Shown here piece by piece: positions 8,357 to 16,551 of a stretch of 62,514 bases of DNA (positions within the stretch are counted from its first letter, which is position 1; the number at the start of each line of letters is the position of its first letter). The position numbers were made by a program, and so were the translations under genes. Under the pieces are notes generated by a model. It had not been told where the DNA came from and did not search any database. It saw nothing but the letters and a program-made list of their open reading frames with translations. This stretch comes from Bacteroidales bacterium Bact_19 (lineage in GTDB: Bacteria > Bacteroidota > Bacteroidia > Bacteroidales > ML635J-15), in NCBI GenBank assembly GCA_001603595.1, contig LUZK01000012.1, forward strand, positions 1-62,514. Direction: 5' to 3'.

Positions 8357-9208
8357 TTACTGCATTATGATAGGATTTTCTGTTCCGTTTATTGTAACAG
8401 TGGCTGTTGCATCACAAGTGTTATTGCCATAGTTTACGCTTATTGTCGGCAAACCTTCGATGTCGAGATTTAAAATGCCGCCTCTAATCCATCTGCAACA
8501 AACCTGCACGTTTAAAGCTTCAATAACGGTTAATGTATATGTGATTTGGTTTGAACTTATTCCGCTTTGGCTTCCAATTATTTCATATACATCATCACAA
8601 TGTTGAAGTAAAGTTTCTTCTCCTTCAATCCATTTTCTAACTGTACTTTCGTTGAATATAATAACTTTATCTTCGGGAGTGGTAATTCTTCCTTGGTTTA
8701 TGTTAACAGTATAGCTTAAAAATCCGTCTTCTCCTCTTCCGTTGTTTGTTATAACCTGAGTACCTTCTACTTTATGGTCATTCTGGTAATAGTTGTCGAA
8801 AGTTACTGTTATGACTGTTCCGGCCTGACGATAAAAACCTGTTGTTCCGATTAAGATTTTACCTCTTCTGTAGCGCCCGTCTTGGCAAAGATAATTTGTA
8901 TTACCGTAGTCAACAGTTATGTTTTTTGGCCATGTAACAGCATCAAAAGGTGTTATTGTAATAATTGGATAACCCTCTTTTTGTCCTTGATTGTGATTGT
9001 CAATTTGATCATCCGAATTTTTTGCTGCTTTATCGGATTCGCTAAATGCATCACTGAACAGTTTACTTGCAATGCTATAATCCTGAACGGCTTTTAGCAC
9101 CTGCTCATTAGTAGGAGGATTGTTTTGCGGATCTTTTTCTTTGCAAGAATATCCAAGAATAATTAAAGTCGCGATAATTAATATCAATATTAAATTTGTA
9201 ATTTTCAT
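8357..9208 (-). CDS. Hypothetical lipoprotein
   Basis: This 283-residue protein has a signal peptide ending in the lipobox LGYSC, so Cys22 should be lipidated after cleavage by LspA. The mature part starts with a low-complexity polar linker rich in Asn, Gln and Asp, followed by a beta-rich domain containing NITVDYGNTNYLCQDGRYR, VEGTQVITNNG and two adjacent cysteines (VCCRW). Proteins with this DYG...CxDGRxRxG pattern are frequent in Bacteroidota without an assigned function, and I do not recognise one. It starts 2 bp after the lplA stop codon and so appears to be transcribed with lplA. It ends before a strong terminator. Confidence 0.75.
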   Translation of the reverse strand: MKITNLILILIIATLIILGYSCKEKDPQNNPPTNEQVLKAVQDYSIASKLFSDAFSESDKAAKNSDDQIDNHNQGQKEGYPIITITPFDAVTWPKNITVDYGNTNYLCQDGRYRRGKILIGTTGFYRQAGTVITVTFDNYYQNDHKVEGTQVITNNGRGEDGFLSYTVNINQGRITTPEDKVIIFNESTVRKWIEGEETLLQHCDDVYEIIGSQSGISSNQITYTLTVIEALNVQVCCRWIRGGILNLDIEGLPTISVNYGNNTCDATATVTINGTENPIIMQ

Positions 9209-9210
9209 AA

Positions 9211-10212
9211 TCAGTTTGATTTAAGATTTATAATGCAATTTACAAAATTTTCTTTTTCGATGGCGTAAAAATATTTATCAAAATCAAAATTGTCTAAAAC
9301 TTTCATAATTTCTTTTTTTGATAATTTAATGTTTTTTAGTGCATTTTCAATCTCTTTTACATCCTTCATCGAAAAGAAATCACCAAAAAATCGGATATCC
9401 TCGATTATTGAATCGGGTGAAAGTTTTATGAACATTTCTATACTTCCGCTAAAACATTCCAAAGCAGAATAATAATTAAAATCAGGCCTTGTACCGTAAT
9501 TCCATTCAAAAGTTGAATACTTTGTTTTAACAAGTTCTTTAATTTTTTCAATTTCATTCGAACTAAGTTGATAAAACTTATTGTTCGGGAATTTCGATTG
9601 GAAATAATTTATTAATAGAGCCCAGAAATCTTCTGTTTTTATTTTGTTAGTAAGTACTTCATTAATATTTGTAATTACTTCATTTGTTGGAATAATACTC
9701 CTTAAATAATTTTTTTCATCCGAGAATTTTAATGCATTTACCAATGATTTTTTATTTGTGGAAATAAGAATCGTCCCATGATGTAAAATCCTGTCTTCAT
9801 GAAAATATCGAGCTTGTCCGCTAAATTTTTTACCGTTTATGCAAATATCATTTCTACCCTCACATTTTGCATCAATTCCTAGTTTCTCTTTAAGAAAATC
9901 AGCGATAAATGATGCAACATAAGAAAAATCCAATAAATCAGAGCCATCATTTTTATATATAAAAGAGAAGTTTAATATGCCTTCATCCTGAAAAACAGTT
10001 CCGCCACCGGTAATTCTCCTTACAACTTTTAATCCATTTTGTTTAACATACAAAGCATTGATTTCATCATAAGCATTTTGATTTACTCCTAATAATACTG
10101 AAGGTCCGTTTATTGCTGTTAAGAAAAACTCTTCATCGGAGTTTTTCAACAAATATTCCTCCATTGCCAGATTAAAGTATGCATCTCTGCTTTCTGATTT
10201 AATGATATACAT
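9211..10212 (-). CDS. lplA: Lipoate-protein ligase
   Basis: LplA activates free lipoate with ATP and attaches it to lysines of lipoyl domains in 2-oxoacid dehydrogenases and the glycine-cleavage H protein. The biotin/lipoate transferase core has the lipoyl-AMP binding loop RRITGGGTVFQDEG (65-78), followed by NFSF and NGKKFSGQARY, which contains the conserved lysine. The C-terminal accessory domain found in LplA is present (about 250-333), and the length of 333 residues is usual. A promoter box TAACTTTG lies 22 nt upstream of the ATG. The hypothetical lipoprotein gene follows after 2 bp. Confidence 0.92.
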   Translation of the reverse strand: MYIIKSESRDAYFNLAMEEYLLKNSDEEFFLTAINGPSVLLGVNQNAYDEINALYVKQNGLKVVRRITGGGTVFQDEGILNFSFIYKNDGSDLLDFSYVASFIADFLKEKLGIDAKCEGRNDICINGKKFSGQARYFHEDRILHHGTILISTNKKSLVNALKFSDEKNYLRSIIPTNEVITNINEVLTNKIKTEDFWALLINYFQSKFPNNKFYQLSSNEIEKIKELVKTKYSTFEWNYGTRPDFNYYSALECFSGSIEMFIKLSPDSIIEDIRFFGDFFSMKDVKEIENALKNIKLSKKEIMKVLDNFDFDKYFYAIEKENFVNCIINLKSN

Positions 10213-10234
10213 GGCTAGAATTTTTTGATTTTTG

Positions 10235-10242
10235 CAAAGTTA
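10235..10242 (-). promoter_or_regulatory. lplA promoter -7 box
   Basis: The minus strand reads TAACTTTG (TAnnTTTG), 22 nt before the lplA ATG at 10212. Confidence 0.55.
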
Positions 10243-10283
10243 TAAATTTTTGATTATTGAGAACAGAAAACTCTTTAGTAAGT

Positions 10284-11111
10284 TTAATTTTTGTTAATTG
10301 AATTTTGATAGGAATATTTTCGGTGTTTTAGTAAGTTAACTAGTTCGTAACCGTTGAGAGATTTGATGAAATCATAATTAAAATTATTCCAATCAATAAA
10401 ATTATTAAAATCCTCTCTTGACATTTCGAGTATATCAGCCAATTTTTTGCACGAGATTTTGCTTTCGATTAGTTCGAAAAGGTTATCATTTTTTTGTATC
10501 TCGATAAGTTTTTGTTTTTCGCGTCCTTCTTTGGAAAACATATCATAGAGTGCTGTAATTGGACTCACAACAATACCGAACATCGAATTCCCGGACCGTG
10601 AATAATAGGAAATGTCTTTGGGCTTAATTGGGAAGTTTTTTTGTGCATAAACGTAATCATCGTCTTTCAATTTCATATTAAGAATTTCGTATTCGAGTTG
10701 TTTATACTTTTTAAGTGCAACAATATCAACCGATTTTAATTCATAAATTTTCGTATTTAAAAATAAAATTATCGGTTTGGTATTGTCTTTTGCTGAATCG
10801 TTTATTATAAGATAATTTCTGTCGTATCCAATAATTGAAAAGACTATTGTATCTTTCATTTGTGCACTTAATATAAAATGTCCTGAAGTGTCGGTAATTG
10901 TCCCGGAGCGAGATTTTTTTACGTAAATATTTACGTAAGGCAAAGGTTTACCTGTGTTTTCTTCAAAAACATATCCCGAAACAATAACCCTGTCATTCAA
11001 AACAAAAAATTGAGAATACGCACTATTCGCTGCAAAGAATAATCCTGTGATAAAAAGAATAATTTTATGGAATATCTTGTAGTTTTTTTTCAAGAAATTA
11101 AGAATTTTCAT
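10284..11111 (-). CDS. Carboxypeptidase-like regulatory-domain protein
   Basis: This 275-residue exported protein has a charged N-terminus, a hydrophobic signal segment (about 16-33) and then a CarboxypepD_reg-like beta-sandwich (about 42-120): VSGYVFEENTGKPLPYVNIY, followed by TITDTSGHFIL and IVFSIIGYD. This domain is the N-terminal module of many TonB-dependent receptors, but no barrel follows here. The C-terminal 150 residues are helical and charged, with no recognised domain. Its ATG shares one base with the stop codon of the class-V enzyme gene upstream (TAATG), so the two are translationally coupled. Location in the periplasm or at the outer membrane is an inference from the signal sequence. 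Confidence 0.75.
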   Translation of the reverse strand: MKILNFLKKNYKIFHKIILFITGLFFAANSAYSQFFVLNDRVIVSGYVFEENTGKPLPYVNIYVKKSRSGTITDTSGHFILSAQMKDTIVFSIIGYDRNYLIINDSAKDNTKPIILFLNTKIYELKSVDIVALKKYKQLEYEILNMKLKDDDYVYAQKNFPIKPKDISYYSRSGNSMFGIVVSPITALYDMFSKEGREKQKLIEIQKNDNLFELIESKISCKKLADILEMSREDFNNFIDWNNFNYDFIKSLNGYELVNLLKHRKYSYQNSINKN

Positions 11112-12589
11112 TAAAACGTTTCTCTCGAAAAAATATTATTAACAAATTCTTTGTGATATTGAATGTTGTTTTTATGGTAAAATTCATTTTTATGTTTGTC
11201 GTAGATGTAGTCTTTAGAATAAATTTTGTGGTTTTCTGCTATATCTTTAAGCGCATCAATGATATAATTGAGTTCTGAATCAGTCATGGTAGGATGAAGT
11301 GAAAGTCTTACCCAACCGGGTTTTTCCGAAAGATCGCCTTCGTTAATTTTTGATGTTATAAGATGTGATTTTTCGTGTGTAACATCAAGTAAGTAATGTC
11401 CGTATGTTCCTGCACAGGCACAGCCGCCTCTCACCTGAATACCATACATGTCGCTTAAAAGTTTTACACACAAATTATAATGTAGGTCGTTGATATAGAA
11501 GGATATTGCTCCAAGTCTCTGTTTTGTTTCTCCGGCTAGAATTACAAGATTAGGTATTTTCTCCAGTCCTGAAAAAGCAATTTCGAGAAGTTCTATTTCT
11601 CTTTGCATGATTAATTGAGGATTCATTTCTTCTTTGAGTAATATGCACAGAGCCGTTCGTATTGCTTGCATAAATCCGGGAGTTCCTCCGTCTTCGCGAG
11701 CTTCTATATCTTTATGATATTCATATTCGCCCCAGGGGTTGGTCCATTCAACAGTGCCGCCTCCTGGTTGGTCGGGACTTTTGCTGTTGTAAAGTTTTTT
11801 ATTAAATATTAAAACTCCGGAACTGCCGGGACCTCCTAAAAATTTATGGGGAGAGAAAAAGATAGCGTCCAGAGCCATTTCGGGATCTTCGGGATGCATG
11901 TTTATGGTTTCGTAGGGGGCATTTGCAGCAAAATCAACAAAGCATACCCCTCCGTATTGATGCATTATTTTTGCCAATTCATAATATGGAGTATGTATTC
12001 CCGTAACATTTGAGCACGCGGTGAAAGATCCTATTTTTATTTTACGATTTTTGTATTTTTGTATTGTTTCTCTCAAGTTTTCGGGATCAACCAATAAATT
12101 TTTATCCGGTTTTATTATTTCAACATCGGCAATTGTTTCATACCACGATGTGTGATTAGAATGATGTTCCATGTGAGTAATAAAAACAACCGGTCTTTCT
12201 GATTTGTCCAGACAATCTCTGCCGCTAATTTTACCACAAACTTTCAAGCCTATTATTCTTTGAAGTTTAACAATAGCAGCAGTCATTCCGAAGCCGGGAG
12301 TAAGAAGTACATCATTTTCGTTTGCATTAACATGTTTTTTTATAATTTTTCGGGCAGTATGATATGCCTCGGTCATAAGAGTTCCGGTGGTGCTGGATTC
12401 TGTGTGGGTATTGGCAACGAATTGGCCTATATGTTCGGAAAGTTTTTTTTCAATCGGAGCATATAATCTTCCGCTTGCAATCCAGTCGGCATAAACTAGT
12501 GGTTTTTCTCCGTAAACAGTTTTGTGTTTTAAATTATATCCTATGGTGTTTGCTCTGAATCTGTTAAAATATTCCTCAAGTTTAGTCAT
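11111..12589 (-). CDS. Class-V aminotransferase-fold PLP enzyme (cysteine desulfurase-like)
   Basis: This 492-residue protein belongs to the fold-type I, class-V PLP enzymes (NifS/SufS/Csd relatives). Expected residues are visible: HMEHHSN (140-145) with the PLP-stacking His, Asp219 in VDFAANAPYE, and the Schiff-base Lys249 in SPHKFLGGPGSSG. A C-terminal RGGCACAGTYGH (387-398) offers cysteines 390 and 392, in about the place of the persulfide-bearing Cys of desulfurases. It is longer than SufS (about 400 residues), so it is a divergent member; whether it is a desulfurase or another lyase cannot be settled from sequence. It is translationally coupled to the next gene. It could in principle supply sulfur to the Dnd proteins, but nothing links them directly. 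Confidence 0.8.
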   Translation of the reverse strand: MTKLEEYFNRFRANTIGYNLKHKTVYGEKPLVYADWIASGRLYAPIEKKLSEHIGQFVANTHTESSTTGTLMTEAYHTARKIIKKHVNANENDVLLTPGFGMTAAIVKLQRIIGLKVCGKISGRDCLDKSERPVVFITHMEHHSNHTSWYETIADVEIIKPDKNLLVDPENLRETIQKYKNRKIKIGSFTACSNVTGIHTPYYELAKIMHQYGGVCFVDFAANAPYETINMHPEDPEMALDAIFFSPHKFLGGPGSSGVLIFNKKLYNSKSPDQPGGGTVEWTNPWGEYEYHKDIEAREDGGTPGFMQAIRTALCILLKEEMNPQLIMQREIELLEIAFSGLEKIPNLVILAGETKQRLGAISFYINDLHYNLCVKLLSDMYGIQVRGGCACAGTYGHYLLDVTHEKSHLITSKINEGDLSEKPGWVRLSLHPTMTDSELNYIIDALKDIAENHKIYSKDYIYDKHKNEFYHKNNIQYHKEFVNNIFSRETF

Positions 12590-12678
12590 ATTTTTTTTAT
12601 TGCAAATAAAAATAAAATTTGTGTATTGGCAATGTTTGTTTTTGGAACGTAAAAATGTATTTTTATCGCATAATAAAA

Positions 12679-12699
12679 AAACCGCTAATAAAGCGGTTT
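12679..12699 (-). terminator. clpS terminator overlapping its stop codon
   Basis: On the minus strand AAACCGC, a 7-nt loop and GCGGTTT form a perfect 7-bp stem followed by a T-run. The stem begins within the clpS stop codon (12698-12700). Confidence 0.75.
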
Positions 12700-12988
12700 A
12701 TTCAATTGATACTCTTAATCCTTTTTCGATTAGTTGTTCCTTCATTACTTGCAGTTTGGAATACGAACCTTTTTTTATGTCGCATTTGCCTTTGTAATGT
12801 GTTATCATGGCACATTGTTCTGCTTGAATTATATTGTGATCACAAACCTCAATCAAGCAGGACATGACATAGTCAAAGGTGTTAATATCATCATTGTATA
12901 ACACCAACTTTAGATTCTCATTTTCGTTTGAGCCTGTTACCCCAAACTCTATTTTTAGGGGCTTGTTTATTTCTTTGTTCTTTTTCAT
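12698..12988 (-). CDS. clpS: ATP-dependent Clp protease adaptor ClpS
   Basis: ClpS hands N-degron substrates (proteins with destabilising N-terminal residues) to ClpAP-type proteases in the cytoplasm. The core motif LVLYNDDINTFDYV near the N-terminus and the later QAEQCAMITHYKGKC are the family's substrate-pocket and ClpA-contact regions. The protein is 96 residues from the ATG at 12988. The open frame extends to a TTG at 12997, but that would place the start inside the promoter box at 12995-13002. With the ATG, only 6 nt separate the -7 box from the start, so the mRNA is likely leaderless. A terminator overlaps its stop codon, making this a very compact single-gene unit. Confidence 0.93.
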   Translation of the reverse strand: MKKNKEINKPLKIEFGVTGSNENENLKLVLYNDDINTFDYVMSCLIEVCDHNIIQAEQCAMITHYKGKCDIKKGSYSKLQVMKEQLIEKGLRVSIE

Positions 12989-12994
12989 ACATTG

Positions 12995-13002
12995 CAAAAA
13001 TA
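12995..13002 (-). promoter_or_regulatory. clpS promoter -7 box
   Basis: The minus strand reads TATTTTTG (TAnnTTTG), ending 6 nt before the clpS ATG. It rules out the longer TTG-initiated frame and implies a leaderless transcript. Confidence 0.55.
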
Positions 13003-13106
13003 CGCAAAAAATTTATTCCTTCGGAGAATTTAAACGCGAAAAATTTTTATTTATACATGAAAATCTTTAATTTATACCTATAATGATTTAAGAATTTTAA
13101 AAACTA

Positions 13107-14528
13107 TTAATTTTTAGTTTTAGGTTGAAATATTTTAAATAAATAATTCTCAATATTTTCTGAAGGGAGTGTTGCCGGAGACAAAACAAGAGTGCCGACA
13201 GGATCTATTAAAAAACATGTGGGAAACGAAGTTACCTTATAGGTTGATATTGTTGAGGAATTTATTTCTGTAAATAAGAAATCCCATGTTAACTGATTTT
13301 TGTAAATGAAATCAAGGGCTTTTTTTCTGTCTTCATCAGTTAATATTGTAACAAAAATGCAAAGTCCTTTATATTTTTCATATATTTTTTTCATCATCAA
13401 GAATTCCGTTTGACAAGTGTATGACTGAGTATTGGCAAAACACAGATAAACATAATTTCCACGGTAATCACTAAGTTTCACTGTATTGCCTGACGTATCT
13501 GTAAGTTCAAATGGTGGAGCAATAGTTCCTTTAGCCATACTTAATGTGTTGTCGGCAATGTTTTGTGCAATTCTTTGGTGTATAGGATATTCTGTTGATA
13601 AATACAATGAGTCCAGCGTTAAAAGTAAAGGTAGCCATGCCAGATCTTTATTCGAGAAAGCGTCATTCAGTCCTTTTAAAATAACAAGTTCCTGAAATTG
13701 AGAGTTGCGTAAATAATAATATTTTGCATTTAAGAATTTTTTCAACCTGGTGATGCTATGCCCGTAGTGAATAATTGCATATAATATTCCGCCGTCCTTA
13801 GAGGTCAAAATTTTATCGAAAAAATTATAAAAAATATTATTGAATAAATCCATGTATGCCGGATTATCATATAATACGGGACTTTTAGAATAATTTGCAA
13901 AAACCAATACATCTTCAAGTTGCTTTTGTGTTGCTATATTTTTTAAAGCTGCAATTCTATATTTACGATAATCCTGAAAATATTTGTTTTCATAGATTTT
14001 GTATCTTTTGTTTAATTCGGTTATAAAAGTGTCAACATCTGATTTTATACCCTGAGCATAAACATCTAAATAATTCATTTCGAGGTATCGGAAATAATAA
14101 TAATCAAAATCCATGATGAGGTAGTTGAGATCGGTTTCTTTCATATTTTTGATACCGAGATGTGTCTCTTGCGGACTGAAAAACGGATTGAATAAATCTG
14201 CAAGTTCTTTTTCTTCGTAAGGTGGTAAAACTAATTCATATTCATAACCGGGTTCTGCATAAAAATATGCAAAATAAACACCAAATTCCGAAAAAACATA
14301 AGTTATTTCATCAATATCGAAAGTTGTATCAAAATTACCTTCTTCGTCAATATTAAGTTCGAAAACCTTTTCTCTTAAGTAAGTTATCCTGTCGGAATAT
14401 TTATTAAAAATTAAAGTTGATGATTTATATTCTTGAGCATTTCCGTAAACTCTAACGGGCAAAGCTTCAAGATTATTGATAAATCCCGACAAAACAATTA
14501 CTATCAAAAATATTCGTTTCCCTATCAT
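13107..14528 (-). CDS. TlpA-like exported thioredoxin-fold protein with single active-site Cys
   Basis: This exported protein of 473 residues starts at the ATG at 14528, which opens into a signal peptide (GKRIFLIVIVLSGF) and lies 11 nt after a promoter box; the open frame reaches 14597, but that adds an unlikely leader. A long helical N-terminal part (about 25-340) is followed by a redoxin/TlpA domain: PPFELTDTSGNTVKLSDYRG, VYLCFANTQSYTCQTEF and a cis-proline loop VTSFPTCFLID. The usual CxxC is SYTC here, so only the second cysteine remains. TlpA-family proteins normally reduce periplasmic disulfides; this one cannot cycle in the standard way. It is a common architecture in Bacteroidota, function otherwise unknown. 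Confidence 0.8.
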   Translation of the reverse strand: MIGKRIFLIVIVLSGFINNLEALPVRVYGNAQEYKSSTLIFNKYSDRITYLREKVFELNIDEEGNFDTTFDIDEITYVFSEFGVYFAYFYAEPGYEYELVLPPYEEKELADLFNPFFSPQETHLGIKNMKETDLNYLIMDFDYYYFRYLEMNYLDVYAQGIKSDVDTFITELNKRYKIYENKYFQDYRKYRIAALKNIATQKQLEDVLVFANYSKSPVLYDNPAYMDLFNNIFYNFFDKILTSKDGGILYAIIHYGHSITRLKKFLNAKYYYLRNSQFQELVILKGLNDAFSNKDLAWLPLLLTLDSLYLSTEYPIHQRIAQNIADNTLSMAKGTIAPPFELTDTSGNTVKLSDYRGNYVYLCFANTQSYTCQTEFLMMKKIYEKYKGLCIFVTILTDEDRKKALDFIYKNQLTWDFLFTEINSSTISTYKVTSFPTCFLIDPVGTLVLSPATLPSENIENYLFKIFQPKTKN

Positions 14529-14539
14529 ATTATTTTTTG

Positions 14540-14547
14540 CAAAAATA
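14540..14547 (-). promoter_or_regulatory. Promoter -7 box of the TlpA-like gene
   Basis: The minus strand reads TATTTTTG (TAnnTTTG), 11 nt before the ATG at 14528. This decides in favour of the shorter start. Confidence 0.55.
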
Positions 14548-14659
14548 ATCCATTGAAAATTTATTCCTACTAAAATATTTAAGCATTTATTAAACACTAA
14601 ATTTTAATAAAATATTATTCTTTTTTTAAAATTTAATAAAAACTTTTCCTTTGTAAAGT

Positions 14660-15292
14660 TCAATTCGTTTTTCTGAGAATAATAACTCTCTTATTATCAC
14701 AATATTCTATTATATATCCGTATTTTTTGCAAATAAATTTCATGCTTTTATTACCGAAAAAGCATACATGGGTAGGGTCTTTATGATAATACCAGTTGTG
14801 GAAATCGGATATTTGGTCGTAAAGTTCCGTCATGATACCTAAAATAGCGTTTGGTTTTAGTATAGAGCTTATGAGCCTGAGTTCCTTTTCCGGATAAAAG
14901 AAGTGCTCAAATGCCTCTGTGGAAACGATAAAATCATATTTTTTTGAGAAATCCGCATTCGGAAAGAAAAAAGGGTCGTAAACATCGCAATTATAAGAAT
15001 TGATTTTCAAAATTTCGCTTAAAACCGGAGTGTGTCCGCATCCAAAATCAAGACCTGAATCTTCAGTCCGAACAAAATTCAATAGCGGGATAATCAGTTG
15101 ATTCAAAAAATCAATATACCCCCGATCTGCGATTGAATTTTGATGAAACAAGTATCTCTTCTTTTCTATATCGCGATTTAATCTTGAATGCGGCTCTTTA
15201 TAAATAAGTCCGCAATTTTCGCATTTCCAAAACCCAATTAAATTTACACTTAGAAAAAAAACTGCTTTATTATTGCATAACGGACAGTTCAT
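14660..15292 (-). CDS. Class I SAM-dependent methyltransferase with zinc ribbon
   Basis: This 210-residue protein starts with a zinc ribbon, MNCPLCNNKA and WKCENCGLIY, giving two CxxC pairs. A methyltransferase core follows with motif I GLDFGCGHTPVLSEIL, an acidic strand end in CDVYDPFF, and IVSTEAFEHFFYP. Such ribbon-plus-methyltransferase proteins are widespread; many act on sugars or small molecules, but the substrate here is unknown. The gene is divergent from holB and shares its 125-bp upstream region. It is preceded on its own strand by TTACTTTG, which is one base off the -7 consensus. Confidence 0.82.
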   Translation of the reverse strand: MNCPLCNNKAVFFLSVNLIGFWKCENCGLIYKEPHSRLNRDIEKKRYLFHQNSIADRGYIDFLNQLIIPLLNFVRTEDSGLDFGCGHTPVLSEILKINSYNCDVYDPFFFPNADFSKKYDFIVSTEAFEHFFYPEKELRLISSILKPNAILGIMTELYDQISDFHNWYYHKDPTHVCFFGNKSMKFICKKYGYIIEYCDNKRVIILRKTN

Positions 15293-15389
15293 CCTTTTAA
15301 AAATTTTTTTAAATAATTGGCAAAGTAAAGCTTTTTGTTTAAAAATCTAAAACATTGGGATTTAATATAAATAAAACCAAATGTTTTTG

Positions 15390-15397
15390 TAATTTTG
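15390..15397 (+). promoter_or_regulatory. holB operon promoter -7 box
   Basis: TAATTTTG (TAnnTTTG) ends 20 nt before the holB ATG at 15418. It lies inside the longer open frame that begins at 15355, so the longer start is unlikely. Confidence 0.55.
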
Positions 15398-15417
15398 CAG
15401 ATTGGAAATATTGTCTA

Positions 15418-16545
15418 ATGAGATTTAAAGATATAATAGGGCAAGAAGATATTAAGAATAATTTAATAAAGAGCTATTATTCCAACAGGATTAGCCATGC
15501 ATATCTGTTTTATGGAATTCCGGGAGTAGGGAAAAAAGCTCTTGCATGGGCTTTTGCCCAGTTTTTATCCTGTCAGAACAAACAGGAAAATGATAGTTGC
15601 GGAGTTTGTCCATCATGCCATAAATACGAAAAACTCATTCATCCCGATTTCCATTTTGTATTTCCCGTTGTAACGATAACAGGTAAAAAGAGCATTAGCG
15701 ATTCGTTCATAAACGAATGGAGACAAATAATGTTAAATGACCCATATTTTTCGTATAATGATTGGACAAATTTGCTTGTTTCCGATAAAAATAAATCCAA
15801 ACAAGCAAATATTTTTGTTGATGAATCCACTGAGATAATTAACAAGTTGAATTTTAAAAGCTTTGAATCAGATTATAAGATAATGATGATCTGGTTGCCG
15901 GAGAAAATGAACCAGCAATGTGCAAACAAGATTCTCAAAACGCTTGAAGAACCGCCTCATAATACTGTTTTTCTGATGGTCTCCGATAGTCGCGAAGATA
16001 TTTTGCCGACTATATATTCCCGAACCCAACCTGTAAAAGTATTGGGTATTGATGATGAATCACTAAAAAAACATTTGATTGAAAAATATAATATTTCATT
16101 ACTCGAAGCAGCAGACATTGTCAAAATTTCTAACGGGAGCCTTATTGAAGCTAAAGAACAAATTCAAACAAGTGAAGACAATAAATTTAATTTGCAACAG
16201 TTTATCGCTTTGATGAGATTGGCATATAAGAAGAACATCAGCGAAGGCTTTTCGTGGGTAGATACAATGACTAAAATCAATAAGGAAAAACAAAAAAACT
16301 TCCTTTATTATTGTACAGTTCTTCTAAGAGAAAGTTTTGTTTACAACTTCAGAAATTTTGACATTGTTTATCTCACTTCAGAAGAAAAAGAGTTTGTTGA
16401 AAAATTTTCTGCCTTTATAAAACCTGAAAATATTGAGAGTTTAGTCAAGATAATAAATGATTCAAGTTATCATATTGAACGAAACGGAAACGAAAAAATC
16501 ATATATACCGATATGTTTTTTTTAATAATGAAAGTGCTCAAATAG
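15418..16545 (+). CDS. holB: DNA polymerase III delta-prime subunit
   Basis: The delta-prime subunit is part of the clamp-loader complex that places the sliding clamp on primed DNA. The AAA+ domain has SHAYLFYG followed by the P-loop GIPGVGKKA (33-41), and a zinc-binding set of cysteines C52, C61, C64 and C67. Sensor-type segments MMIWLPEKM and KTLEEPPHNTVFLM follow. The open frame begins at 15355, but the promoter box at 15390-15397 and the family alignment support the ATG at 15418 (MRFKDIIGQ), which gives 375 residues. ricT follows after 6 bp, as in many Bacteroidota. Confidence 0.93.
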   Translation: MRFKDIIGQEDIKNNLIKSYYSNRISHAYLFYGIPGVGKKALAWAFAQFLSCQNKQENDSCGVCPSCHKYEKLIHPDFHFVFPVVTITGKKSISDSFINEWRQIMLNDPYFSYNDWTNLLVSDKNKSKQANIFVDESTEIINKLNFKSFESDYKIMMIWLPEKMNQQCANKILKTLEEPPHNTVFLMVSDSREDILPTIYSRTQPVKVLGIDDESLKKHLIEKYNISLLEAADIVKISNGSLIEAKEQIQTSEDNKFNLQQFIALMRLAYKKNISEGFSWVDTMTKINKEKQKNFLYYCTVLLRESFVYNFRNFDIVYLTSEEKEFVEKFSAFIKPENIESLVKIINDSSYHIERNGNEKIIYTDMFFLIMKVLK

Positions 16546-16551
16546 AAAACA

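Noticed and set aside
12260-12466. Many open frames of 60-120 codons antisense to or out of frame with known genes
   Set aside because: They overlap clearly conserved genes, have no promoter or family match, and are expected in AT-rich coding DNA. They were left out throughout.
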